NCBI RefSeq assembly: GCF_004135975.1
Contig: NZ_CP026538.1
Location: 1,178,001 to 1,242,000, forward strand
Direction of reading: 5' to 3'
Origin: Solidesulfovibrio carbinolicus
GTDB taxonomy: Bacteria; Desulfobacterota; Desulfovibrionia; Desulfovibrionales; Desulfovibrionaceae
Length of the DNA stretch: 64,000 nucleotides
The translations under genes were made by a program, and so were the position numbers. Of the stretch, positions 16,996 to 24,242 are shown in pieces (position 1 is the first letter of the stretch; each line of letters opens with the position of its first letter). A model generated the notes under the pieces. It was not told the origin of the DNA. It did no database searches and saw only the letters and a program-made list of their open reading frames with translations.

Positions 16996-18630
16996 ATGCG
17001 CATTCTGGAAGGCATTGAAGAGAATTTTCGCTTCATGGTCCTGGAGGTCTCCAAACAGGTGGCCAGCACGCTCAATGTGGTGGAGCGGCCGGACCAGGAG
17101 TGCATCAAGCGTATCGAAAGTCGTGACGACTATATCGACAATCTCAAGAGCGTCATCGAGAACGCCTGCTGGGGTCGCATCCACGGTTCCACCGACCGCA
17201 ACAAGCGCACGCTCGATCTCGTTCGCGCCGCCAACATCATCAACATCAATCTGGAGCGCATCGCGGACTACGCCGTCAACATCGTCTCGCAGATGCAGTA
17301 TTTGACCGAACCAGCGTTTATCAAACGCTACGACTACCGCGCCCCCTTCGTGGACGTGGACAAGGCCCTGGGGCTGGTCTTTCAGGCGCTCACCCGCCAG
17401 GACGTGAAGCTGGCCCTGCGCATCTGCCGGGCTGAGTTCGCCCTGGATGACCATTTCAAGAAAGCCTTCGACGCCATTTTGGGGGATCTGCGCCAGGGCG
17501 AGTCCCCGGAAAACGCCATCTCTTGCTTCAATATTTTCCGCTATCTCGAACGCATGGGCGACGCCCTGCTCAACATCGGCGAGGCCGTCATTTTCGCGGC
17601 CCTGGGCGAGAAACTCAAGATCCACCAGTACCAGGCCCTGCAGGATACCCTGGAGCTGGGCGAGGAAACGCCGATCACCCCAGGGGATTTCCATTCCATC
17701 TGGGGCACCCGGTCAGGCTGCCGCATCGGCCGGGTCCAGGAGGGCCACGGGGCGCGTTCCAAGGGCGTGCTTTTTAAGGAAGGCAATGCCGACAAGCTGG
17801 CCAAGGAAAAAGAGAACATCGAGCGCTGGCAGCGCCTGTCGCCTGGTCTTGCCCCGAGCATCCAGGCATTTCAGACCGACGGCGATTCGGCCTCCATGCT
17901 CCTGGAGTACCTGGGCGGCTGCAACGTCCAGGAAGTGGTGCTGACAGCCGACCGGGAGATCGTGGAAAACGCCTGCTTCCTGGTCACCCAGACGGTGGGG
18001 GGACTGTGGGAGCAAACCCTTGTCCGCCGGCCCGTCGCGGCCGACGCCATGGCCCAGTTGCGCGCCCGCCTGGACGACGTGTTCGGGCTGCACCCCCACC
18101 TCGCCTTCGGCCCCATGGACATCGGCGGTCAGGCCGTCGCCGGCCTGGACGCCCTGCTCGGGGCGGCCCAGGCGGCCGAGAAGACCCTGGCCGCGCCGTT
18201 TGCCGTGCTGCTCCACGGCGATTTCAACCTCAACAACATCGTCTACGACCACACCGCCCAGCGCATCCACTATATTGATCTGCACCGCTCCCGTGAGGGC
18301 GACTACGCCCAGGACACGGCGGTGTTTCTGGCCTCCAATTTCCGGCTGCCCTTTTTCGACCGCAAATCGCGCGGCCAGTTGGAGCTGGCCATGCGGCGTT
18401 TCCTGGAATTCGCCCGGGGATTTGCCGCCGAGCAGGGGGACGAGACCTTCGAGGCCCGCCTGACCTTTGCCGTGGCCCGGGCCCTGGCCACCTCGGCCCG
18501 GTTCGAGATGAAGGCGTCCTTTGCCCGGGAGCTGTTCCAGCGCGGCGTCTATCTTCTGGAGCGCGCGGCCGGCCATGCCGGCCGTCCCTGGGAGGCGCTC
18601 GCCTTCCCGGACGCGGTGCTGACCTACTGA
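16996..18630 (+). CDS. PhoU domain fused to an APH-type small-molecule kinase
   Basis: ATG 16996 gives 544 residues. Residues 1-215 form two PhoU-like three-helix bundles (ILEGIEENFRFMVLEVSKQV, INIINLERIADYAVNI-type helices, FRYLERMGDALLNIGEAV). Residues about 230-540 form an aminoglycoside-phosphotransferase/choline-kinase fold: a glycine-rich GVLFKEG strand with a candidate ATP-binding Lys, the Brenner motif LLHGDFNLNNIVYD (near residue 407), and the Mg-binding IDLHRSREGDYAQD (near 425). The catalytic residues look intact, so it should phosphorylate a hydroxyl on an unknown small molecule. PhoU domains normally regulate phosphate uptake, so the fusion suggests kinase activity tied to phosphate state. 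It ends the GAK-like cluster. I know of no characterised homologue. Confidence 0.8.
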   Translation: MRILEGIEENFRFMVLEVSKQVASTLNVVERPDQECIKRIESRDDYIDNLKSVIENACWGRIHGSTDRNKRTLDLVRAANIININLERIADYAVNIVSQMQYLTEPAFIKRYDYRAPFVDVDKALGLVFQALTRQDVKLALRICRAEFALDDHFKKAFDAILGDLRQGESPENAISCFNIFRYLERMGDALLNIGEAVIFAALGEKLKIHQYQALQDTLELGEETPITPGDFHSIWGTRSGCRIGRVQEGHGARSKGVLFKEGNADKLAKEKENIERWQRLSPGLAPSIQAFQTDGDSASMLLEYLGGCNVQEVVLTADREIVENACFLVTQTVGGLWEQTLVRRPVAADAMAQLRARLDDVFGLHPHLAFGPMDIGGQAVAGLDALLGAAQAAEKTLAAPFAVLLHGDFNLNNIVYDHTAQRIHYIDLHRSREGDYAQDTAVFLASNFRLPFFDRKSRGQLELAMRRFLEFARGFAAEQGDETFEARLTFAVARALATSARFEMKASFARELFQRGVYLLERAAGHAGRPWEALAFPDAVLTY

Positions 18631-18704
18631 CGCCGGGCTGCTGTTTTGTCGCGGCTTCCCGGCACAGGTGGCCCGGGCAAGCCGACAATCCGCCTTCAGA
18701 CCTC

Positions 18705-18743
18705 AAAAAACGCAGGCCCCTCTTCCGGCGGGAAGAGGGGCCT
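18705..18743 (-). terminator. Terminator of the HD-GYP gene
   Basis: A 13-bp stem (AGGCCCCTCTTCC with GGAAGAGGGGCCT, loop of four bases) is followed on the minus strand by six T. It lies about 90 bases beyond the HD-GYP stop. On the plus strand the T-run is missing, so it serves mainly the minus-strand gene, though the stem could also stop transcription from the PhoU-kinase gene. Confidence 0.85.
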
Positions 18744-18833
18744 CAAGCGAAAAAGCGTATTGGCGTCGGGCCGTCGTTGCCCCAGGCGCGCCGGGGCCGT
18801 CGGTCACAAAGCGTCTCGAGTGGGAAATCGTCC

Positions 18834-19847
18834 CTATTTGCCGCCGGCCAGGAAGGCGATGAGCCGTTTGACCACGTCGGCCGGATAGCGCTTGGCGTCT
18901 TCGTACAGCTTTTTGGCGGCGGCCAGCTGCTCCATGGCCGGGGCGTAGGGCCGCTTGACGATCATGGCGCAAAACGAATCCACCACCCCGGTCAACAGCC
19001 CCAGTTCCGAAATTGTTCCCACCCCGATCTTTTGCGGGTAGCCCGAGCAGTCCAGCCGCTCGTGGTGTTCCGACACGCACCGCTCCATTTCCGGAAACTT
19101 GATGTCGATGCGGGTAAGCATCTCGTAGCCGGCCATGGTGTGGCCTTTAATTTTTTGCATCTCGTCAGGCAAAAGCGGCTTGGTCTTGTCCCGGATCATG
19201 GCCGGCACCCGGGTCATGCCCAGGTCGTGGAGAAAGATGCCGAGCAGGGAGCGGTCAAGGATGTGGCGGGCGTTTTTCTGGTCCCGAAAGCCGTCCGACT
19301 GGCCGGCCAGGAAGAGATGCAGGCCCAGCAGCCCGCAGTTGACGGCGTGGTTGGCCAGGCAGTGGGTCGTGTGCAGCCGCTTGGCCAGGGCGCGGGTGCG
19401 GTGGAAATCCTCCCAGACGTACTCGGTGAGCACCAGCACGTCCTCGCGCACCTTGTCGTAGACCAGCCGCACCGGCTGGTCGAAAAAGGCTTCCATGCGC
19501 CGGGTCAGGGCGATCTGGAAGATGTCGGCGATCTCCGATTCGGTGAGATGCTTATCCAGCAGCACCAGATCGAGCTGGTAGCTGATGTGCTTGACGTAGA
19601 CCGCGTGGTCGGCCCGGGACACGAAGATGACGCCTTCGGCCACCAGATCGGCCAACTCTTGGGCCTGTTCCTTGGAAAGACGGTCGCCGACCTTGTAATA
19701 GGGCGTAATGCGGGACACGTTTTCCAGGAAACGGTAAATGTTCAGCGGCGGCCGCAGCTTGTTGAAGCTTTGCAGGATATCGGGATTGATTTGATAATAC
19801 TCTTCCTCAAGCCCCGCCGGAATTTCCAAGGTCGCCCTGTCGCGCAT
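18834..19847 (-). CDS. HD-GYP domain protein, probable cyclic-di-GMP phosphodiesterase
   Basis: The start at ATG 19847 (MRDRATLEIPAG) is preceded by GGAAGGG; the frame stays open another 500 bases, but that part reads as non-coding. The protein has 337 residues. Residues 1-150 are an N-terminal domain I do not recognise. The C-terminal half has HD-GYP motifs: the metal-binding IFLHDLGM, KGHTMAGYEML, the signature SEHHERLDCSGYPQK, and VVDSFCAM. HD-GYP enzymes degrade cyclic-di-GMP to GMP. The signature normally reads HHERLDGxGYP; here the Gly after Asp is Cys, which may or may not matter. There is no receiver domain, so the trigger is unclear. A strongly folded leader lies upstream. Confidence 0.85.
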   Translation of the reverse strand: MRDRATLEIPAGLEEEYYQINPDILQSFNKLRPPLNIYRFLENVSRITPYYKVGDRLSKEQAQELADLVAEGVIFVSRADHAVYVKHISYQLDLVLLDKHLTESEIADIFQIALTRRMEAFFDQPVRLVYDKVREDVLVLTEYVWEDFHRTRALAKRLHTTHCLANHAVNCGLLGLHLFLAGQSDGFRDQKNARHILDRSLLGIFLHDLGMTRVPAMIRDKTKPLLPDEMQKIKGHTMAGYEMLTRIDIKFPEMERCVSEHHERLDCSGYPQKIGVGTISELGLLTGVVDSFCAMIVKRPYAPAMEQLAAAKKLYEDAKRYPADVVKRLIAFLAGGK

Positions 19848-19909
19848 GATGCCCTTCCATGGGTCAAAATCCGTCGCTGATGCCCCCGATGCGGCAAGGG
19901 GGAAGAATA

Positions 19910-19975
19910 TGCCGTGACTTGCGACCCTTAACGGGTTCCGCTGCGTTCTGGCAAGGCTTGCTTCGCAATACGGCA
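19910..19975 (-). ncRNA. Folded 5' leader of the HD-GYP gene, possible cis-regulatory RNA
   Basis: On the minus strand, 63-128 bases before the HD-GYP start, TGCCGT pairs with ACGGCA and, just inside, TTGCGA with TCGCAA. Within the enclosed 38 bases are two smaller hairpins: GCAA/TTGC around GCC, and ACCC/GGGT around GTTAA. The result is a closed multi-branch fold. I compared it by eye with the c-di-GMP-I riboswitch consensus and did not find the expected conserved bases. It could be an undescribed regulatory RNA or a chance fold. Confidence 0.35.
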
Positions 19976-20140
19976 TGACGTCCTGCGGCGCCGTCTCCCG
20001 CCCGAGGATCGGTGTTTGCCGAAAAATCCATATATCCCACATCGTTTTCGCAATCTGGCCGATATCACAAAACATTTCCCACCAAAGGCCGAAAAATGGC
20101 CTGGCGTCCGGGCTTGTGTCCGTCAAAGGGTGGTTTGTCC

Positions 20141-20197
20141 TTGACACTGGGGGGTGATTGGTGGATGGAATGTGGGAAATGGTGGTAAGAAGTGGTG
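20141..20197 (+). promoter_or_regulatory. dcw cluster promoter with MraZ boxes
   Basis: A -35 TTGACA (20141-20146) is followed about 19 bp later by a -10-like TGGAAT. Overlapping it are GTGG cores at 20161, 20172, 20182 and 20192, an 11-10-10 bp register. In studied bacteria MraZ binds direct TGGG-type repeats spaced one helical turn apart and represses its own promoter. The position before mraZ and the periodicity fit that. The rest of 19976-20140 shows no gene; 19910-19975 is the folded leader of the divergent HD-GYP gene. Confidence 0.75.
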
Positions 20198-20217
20198 AGC
20201 CACCCCAGTGAGGGGCC

Positions 20218-20676
20218 GTGTTCCGGGGACATTCCAATCGCAGCCTCGACCCCAAGGGTCGCCTGATGCTCCCGCCCGAATTTCGGGAGGAGATTTTTCG
20301 TCTTGTCCCCGATGGCCGCGTGATGCTCACCAACAACTTCGACGGGGCCATCTCCGGCTACCCCATGCCCGAGTGGGAGGCCGTGGAAGCGAGCTTTCGG
20401 GCTGGCAACACGCTGATGCCCGGCTTTCGGGACATCGAACGGTTTTTCATCGCCGGGGCCACGGAAGTGACCGTGGACAAGCAGGGGCGCATCCTCATCC
20501 CGCCCTACCTGCGGACTTACGCGGGGCTGGACAAGGAAATGGTGCTGGCCGGGGTGGGAACGAAGTTCGAAATCTGGGACCAGGGCCGCTTCGAGGAGCG
20601 CTTGCGCCAGACCGCCGCCAACTTCAACGCGCATATGGAAGCCATGGCCGCTTCCGGCGTTTCGTTGCGGTTCTAG
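20218..20676 (+). CDS. mraZ: Transcriptional regulator MraZ
   Basis: GTG 20218 gives 152 residues of two tandem SpoVT/AbrB-like swapped-hairpin modules: FRGHSNRSLDPKGRLMLPPEFR, and EVTVDKQGRILIPPYLRTYA in the second. MraZ forms ring-shaped oligomers and represses the dcw operon. It is the first gene of the cluster, 9 bp before rsmH, and the GTGG repeats in its promoter are the likely binding site. Length and both DxxGR motifs are typical. Confidence 0.95.
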   Translation: MFRGHSNRSLDPKGRLMLPPEFREEIFRLVPDGRVMLTNNFDGAISGYPMPEWEAVEASFRAGNTLMPGFRDIERFFIAGATEVTVDKQGRILIPPYLRTYAGLDKEMVLAGVGTKFEIWDQGRFEERLRQTAANFNAHMEAMAASGVSLRF

Positions 20677-20685
20677 GAGGCGGCG

Positions 20686-21660
20686 ATGGAAGGGCAGCCG
20701 ATTCACAAACCGGTCCTTTTACGGGAAGTCATCGAACTCCTCGGCATTCGGCCGGGGATGAAAATTCTGGACGCCACGGTCGGGCTAGGTGGGCATTCTA
20801 GGGGGATGCTCGAAGCCGCCGGGGGAGAGGGGCAGGTGCTTGGCCTCGACAGGGACAGGGAGGCCCTGTCGGAAGCCGGGCGACGGCTTGCCCCCTACGG
20901 CGACCGGGTGCGCCTTGTGCGCACCCGGTCCAGCCGGTTCCCGGCCGTCCTGGCCGAGGCGGGGTGGGAGAAGGTCGACGCTGCGCTGCTGGACGCGGGG
21001 ATGTCCTCGTTGCAGCTCGACGACCCGGAGCGCGGCTTCGGGTTTTTGCACGACGGCCCCCTGGATATGCGTATGGGGGTCGAGGACGGCGGCGAGACCG
21101 CCGAAGGGCTGGTCAATCTGGCCTCGTACGCCCGGCTTTGCGAGATCATCCGCGAATACGGCGAGGATCCGCAGGCCGGGCGTATAGCCCGAGCCATCGT
21201 CAGCGCCCGGGAAAAGGATGCCATCACCACCACGGCCCGTCTGGCCGAGGTGGTCTGGCAGGCCTATCCGGCCAAATGGCGGGCCACGGCCCGCCAGCAC
21301 CCGGCCACGCGGACCTTTCAGGCCCTGCGCATGGCCGTCAACGAGGAATTGGCGGAACTGGAGGCTTTTCTCAAAGCCATTCCGGACCACCTGGCCCCTG
21401 GGGGCCGGGTGGCCGTCATTTCGTTCCATTCCCTGGAGGACCGGCTGGTCAAGCGCGCCTTTCGCGCCGAGGCCACGGACTGCATTTGTCCCAGGGAGCA
21501 GGTGGTGTGCGTGTGCGGGCACCGGGCCAGGTTGCGCATCCTGACCAAAAAGCCCGTCATGGCCGGGGAAGAGGAAGTGCGGGACAACTCCAGGGCGCGC
21601 AGCGCCAAACTGCGGGTTGCCGAGCGGCTGCCGAATGCAGGAGCGGACGTCGCCGGGTAA
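20686..21660 (+). CDS. rsmH: 16S rRNA (cytosine-1402-N4) methyltransferase RsmH
   Basis: The 324-residue protein starts at ATG 20686 after AGGAGGCG. It shows the SAM-binding motif ILDATVGLGGHSRGML, LDRDREAL, the family signature DAGMSSLQLDDPERGF, MRMGVEDGGETA and the C-terminal SFHSLEDRLVKR. RsmH methylates the P-site base C1402 of 16S rRNA. Its place after mraZ is conserved across bacteria. A CICPREQVVCVCGH-type cysteine cluster near the end is also typical of this family. Confidence 0.96.
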   Translation: MEGQPIHKPVLLREVIELLGIRPGMKILDATVGLGGHSRGMLEAAGGEGQVLGLDRDREALSEAGRRLAPYGDRVRLVRTRSSRFPAVLAEAGWEKVDAALLDAGMSSLQLDDPERGFGFLHDGPLDMRMGVEDGGETAEGLVNLASYARLCEIIREYGEDPQAGRIARAIVSAREKDAITTTARLAEVVWQAYPAKWRATARQHPATRTFQALRMAVNEELAELEAFLKAIPDHLAPGGRVAVISFHSLEDRLVKRAFRAEATDCICPREQVVCVCGHRARLRILTKKPVMAGEEEVRDNSRARSAKLRVAERLPNAGADVAG

Positions 21661-21677
21661 AGGAGAGGGGGGCTTTC

Positions 21678-22163
21678 ATGGGTACGCTTTCCAAGGAATG
21701 GGCCATTTCCATGGCCTTCAGCCTCGCCTTGCTGCTGGCCTTTGGCCTGGGGCTGGTGTGGGTCAACATTGAGCGCGTGGACCTGGCTTACGAGCTCAAC
21801 AAGATCCAGCGCCAGATCGACGAGATGGAGACCCTCTCGGCCAAGCTCGAAGTGGAGCGCAACACCCTGGTTACCCCGGCCCGGCTGCGTGAGCTGGCCA
21901 AGGAGCACGGCCTCGGGCCGGCTCGTCCCGGCCAGATCCGTCGCGTGGCCGTAAACGGCGAAATCGAGGCCTCGCCCCTGGTCGCCACGGCCGTGGAGCC
22001 GGCCAAGGCCCAGGCCAAGCCTGTTGCCGTGGACGCCGCCAAGGCCGCCAAACCCGCCGCTGTTGACGCCGCCAAGCCGTCGCCCAAGCCCGTAGCCGCC
22101 GAGGCCGCAAGCGCCGCGCCCAAGCCCAAACCCTTCAAGCCCGCCCCGGCGGGAGAACAGTAG
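21678..22163 (+). CDS. ftsL: FtsL-like septal protein with Ala/Pro/Lys-rich tail
   Basis: ATG 21678 (GGAGAGGGGGG upstream) gives 161 residues. A short cytoplasmic N-terminus, one membrane span (SMAFSLALLLAFGLGLVWV) and a periplasmic coiled coil (ELNKIQRQIDEMETLSAKLE) ending in LRELAKEHGLG match FtsL, which with FtsB and FtsQ activates septal wall synthesis. The last ~70 residues are low-complexity repeats of Ala, Pro, Lys and Val (AKAQAKPVAVDAAKAAK-like), absent from the E. coli protein. Position between rsmH and ftsI supports the call, as FtsL sequences diverge strongly. Confidence 0.85.
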   Translation: MGTLSKEWAISMAFSLALLLAFGLGLVWVNIERVDLAYELNKIQRQIDEMETLSAKLEVERNTLVTPARLRELAKEHGLGPARPGQIRRVAVNGEIEASPLVATAVEPAKAQAKPVAVDAAKAAKPAAVDAAKPSPKPVAAEAASAAPKPKPFKPAPAGEQ

Positions 22164-22201
22164 CCGGCCCGGGCCGGGCTACCCAAGGGCAGGGCCGCGT
22201 C

Positions 22202-24232
22202 ATGCGCAGGACTCCCAAAGATCAACGCCAGCACGCCACCGTGCGCGACTGGAGCCGGGTCAAGCTCACCTGCGTGGGCGTCTTTTTCGCGTTGGCCTGG
22301 CTGGCCCTGTGGAGCCGGGCCGGCTATCTGCAGATCGTGGCCGGGCCGGAGCTGGCCCAGCAGGCCGTGCGCCAGCATGTCGCCTCGGAAGTGGACAAGG
22401 GCGCGCGCGGCGAGATCTACGACCGCACCGGCCGGCTACTGGCTAAAAGCGTGGAGATCGAGGCGCTTTTCGTGCGGCCCAAGGAGATCGTCGACGTCGA
22501 TAAGACGGCGGCCTTCCTGGCCAAGGTGCTCCACATGAAGGAGCAGCGGGTCAAGAAAAAGCTCCAAAGCCCGTCCAGCATGGCCTACCTGTCCTGGCGC
22601 GTGGGCGACCGCACCGCCGCCAAGATCCGCGAGGCCAATCTCCCGGGCGTTTATTTCAACAAGGAGTTCGGCCGGTTTTATCCCAACGGCCATCTCGCCA
22701 GCCAGGTCATGGGCTTCGTCGGCGTCGGCGACGTGGGCCTGGAAGGCATGGAGAAATCCTTCGATGCCCGCCTGACCGGCCGCCAGGCCAAATACGTGGT
22801 CCAGCGCGACGCCGCTGGCCGACGTTTTTTCTTCGATTCCCAAGGTCGGGAACTGGCCGACATCAACGGCCATGACGTGCGGCTCACCATCGATTCCCAG
22901 ATCCAGTTTTTCGCCGAGGAAGAGCTGGAAAAGGCCGTGGTCAACAACAACGCCAAGTCCGGCACCTGCCTGGTGGTCCATGTGCCCACAGGCGACATCC
23001 TGGCCATGGCCAACTATCCGTTTTTCAATCCCAACGTCGGGCGCGGCATAAGCCCCCGGGTGGCCCGCAACCACGCCGCCCTGGACGTCTGGGAGCCCGG
23101 CTCCACCATGAAGCCTTTGCTGGTGGCCGCTGCCCTCCAGGAACGCACGGTTAAGCCGACCTCGACGTTTAACTGCGAGAACGGCAAGTTCGGCCTGGCC
23201 GGCAAGGTCATCAAGGACACCCATTCCTACGGTGTGCTGCCCGTCAACATGATCCTGCGGGTGTCGAGCAACATCGGCGCGGCCAAGATCGGCTTGCAGC
23301 TGGGATCTCCTCGGCTGCACGCCTATTTCGAGAAGCTCGGCTTCGGCCGGCCCACGGGCCTGCCCATTTCCGGCGAGGGCAAGGGGCTTTTGCGGCCGCT
23401 CAAGAACTGGTCGGTTCTTGATCTGGCCACCTGCTCTTTCGGCCAGGGCGTGGCCGTCACCCCGGTCCAGATGGCCCAGGCCTTCCTGATCCTGGCCAAC
23501 GACGGCGTGTACAAGCCCCTGCGTCTGGTGGCCGATCCCGACGAGGCCAATCCCCAGCGCCAGCCCTACCGCGTCTTCGACGCCGACGTGGCCCGCGCCG
23601 TCCAGCGGATGATGCGCGAGGTCGTCCACGAGGAACACGGCACGGGGCGCAACGCGCTGATCCCGGGCCTGGAGATCGGCGGCAAGACCGGCACCGCCCA
23701 GAAAGCCGCCGCCCACGGCGGCTACGGCAACAAGTATCTGGGTTCGTTTGTTTCCTTTGTTCCGGCTGTGGGTCCGGAATATATCGTCATGGTGCTGGTT
23801 GACGAACCCGAGCCAAGCCACTACGGCGGCGTGGTCGCCGCGCCCGCCGTCAAGGACGTGACCCTGCGGATGCTGTCCTACCTCGGCCGGATGCCCGAAA
23901 CCGTGCAGCTGGCCAAGGCTCCGGCCGCGTCCGCCGCCGGGATGCCGGCCGCGACGCCGGCCGCCCAGACCGGGCCGTCCAGGGCGGACCAGGAGATCCT
24001 GGCCATCGCCCAGTCCAAGCCGGCTACGGCCAAGGCCGTGGAAGTCCATGCCGTGCCGGATTTTTCGGGAATGCCGCTGCGGCGCGTGGTCGAAATCCTG
24101 GCCCAAAAGGGCATTGTGCCCAAGCTTGAAGGCCAGGGACTGGTGGTCAACAAGCAAAGTCCGGCTCCGGGGGCGCCCTGGCCCGGGGATAAACCGTCGG
24201 AATTCGTGCTCTGGCTGTCCAGGCCGTCGTGA
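22202..24232 (+). CDS. ftsI: Septal peptidoglycan transpeptidase FtsI (PBP3) with PASTA domain
   Basis: The 676-residue protein begins with a basic cytoplasmic stretch and one membrane anchor (LTCVGVFFALAWLALW). A PBP dimerisation domain contains RGEIYDRTGRLLAKS. The transpeptidase domain has the three active-site motifs: SxxK in WEPGSTMKPLL, SxN in VSSNIGAAK, and KTG in GGKTGTAQ. The C-terminal ~65 residues (VEVHAVPDFSGMPLRRVVEIL and on) form one PASTA domain, known in Gram-positive and deltaproteobacterial PBPs to contact peptidoglycan or related ligands; E. coli FtsI lacks it. FtsI cross-links septal peptidoglycan with FtsW. It precedes murE by 10 bp. Confidence 0.94.
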   Translation: MRRTPKDQRQHATVRDWSRVKLTCVGVFFALAWLALWSRAGYLQIVAGPELAQQAVRQHVASEVDKGARGEIYDRTGRLLAKSVEIEALFVRPKEIVDVDKTAAFLAKVLHMKEQRVKKKLQSPSSMAYLSWRVGDRTAAKIREANLPGVYFNKEFGRFYPNGHLASQVMGFVGVGDVGLEGMEKSFDARLTGRQAKYVVQRDAAGRRFFFDSQGRELADINGHDVRLTIDSQIQFFAEEELEKAVVNNNAKSGTCLVVHVPTGDILAMANYPFFNPNVGRGISPRVARNHAALDVWEPGSTMKPLLVAAALQERTVKPTSTFNCENGKFGLAGKVIKDTHSYGVLPVNMILRVSSNIGAAKIGLQLGSPRLHAYFEKLGFGRPTGLPISGEGKGLLRPLKNWSVLDLATCSFGQGVAVTPVQMAQAFLILANDGVYKPLRLVADPDEANPQRQPYRVFDADVARAVQRMMREVVHEEHGTGRNALIPGLEIGGKTGTAQKAAAHGGYGNKYLGSFVSFVPAVGPEYIVMVLVDEPEPSHYGGVVAAPAVKDVTLRMLSYLGRMPETVQLAKAPAASAAGMPAATPAAQTGPSRADQEILAIAQSKPATAKAVEVHAVPDFSGMPLRRVVEILAQKGIVPKLEGQGLVVNKQSPAPGAPWPGDKPSEFVLWLSRPS

Positions 24233-24242
24233 CGGGGAACGT

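Noticed and set aside
19910-19975. Known c-di-GMP-I riboswitch
   Set aside because: The shape and gene context invite this, but I could not find the conserved GGCAAACC, GAAA-tetraloop stem and GGGACGCAAAGCC elements.
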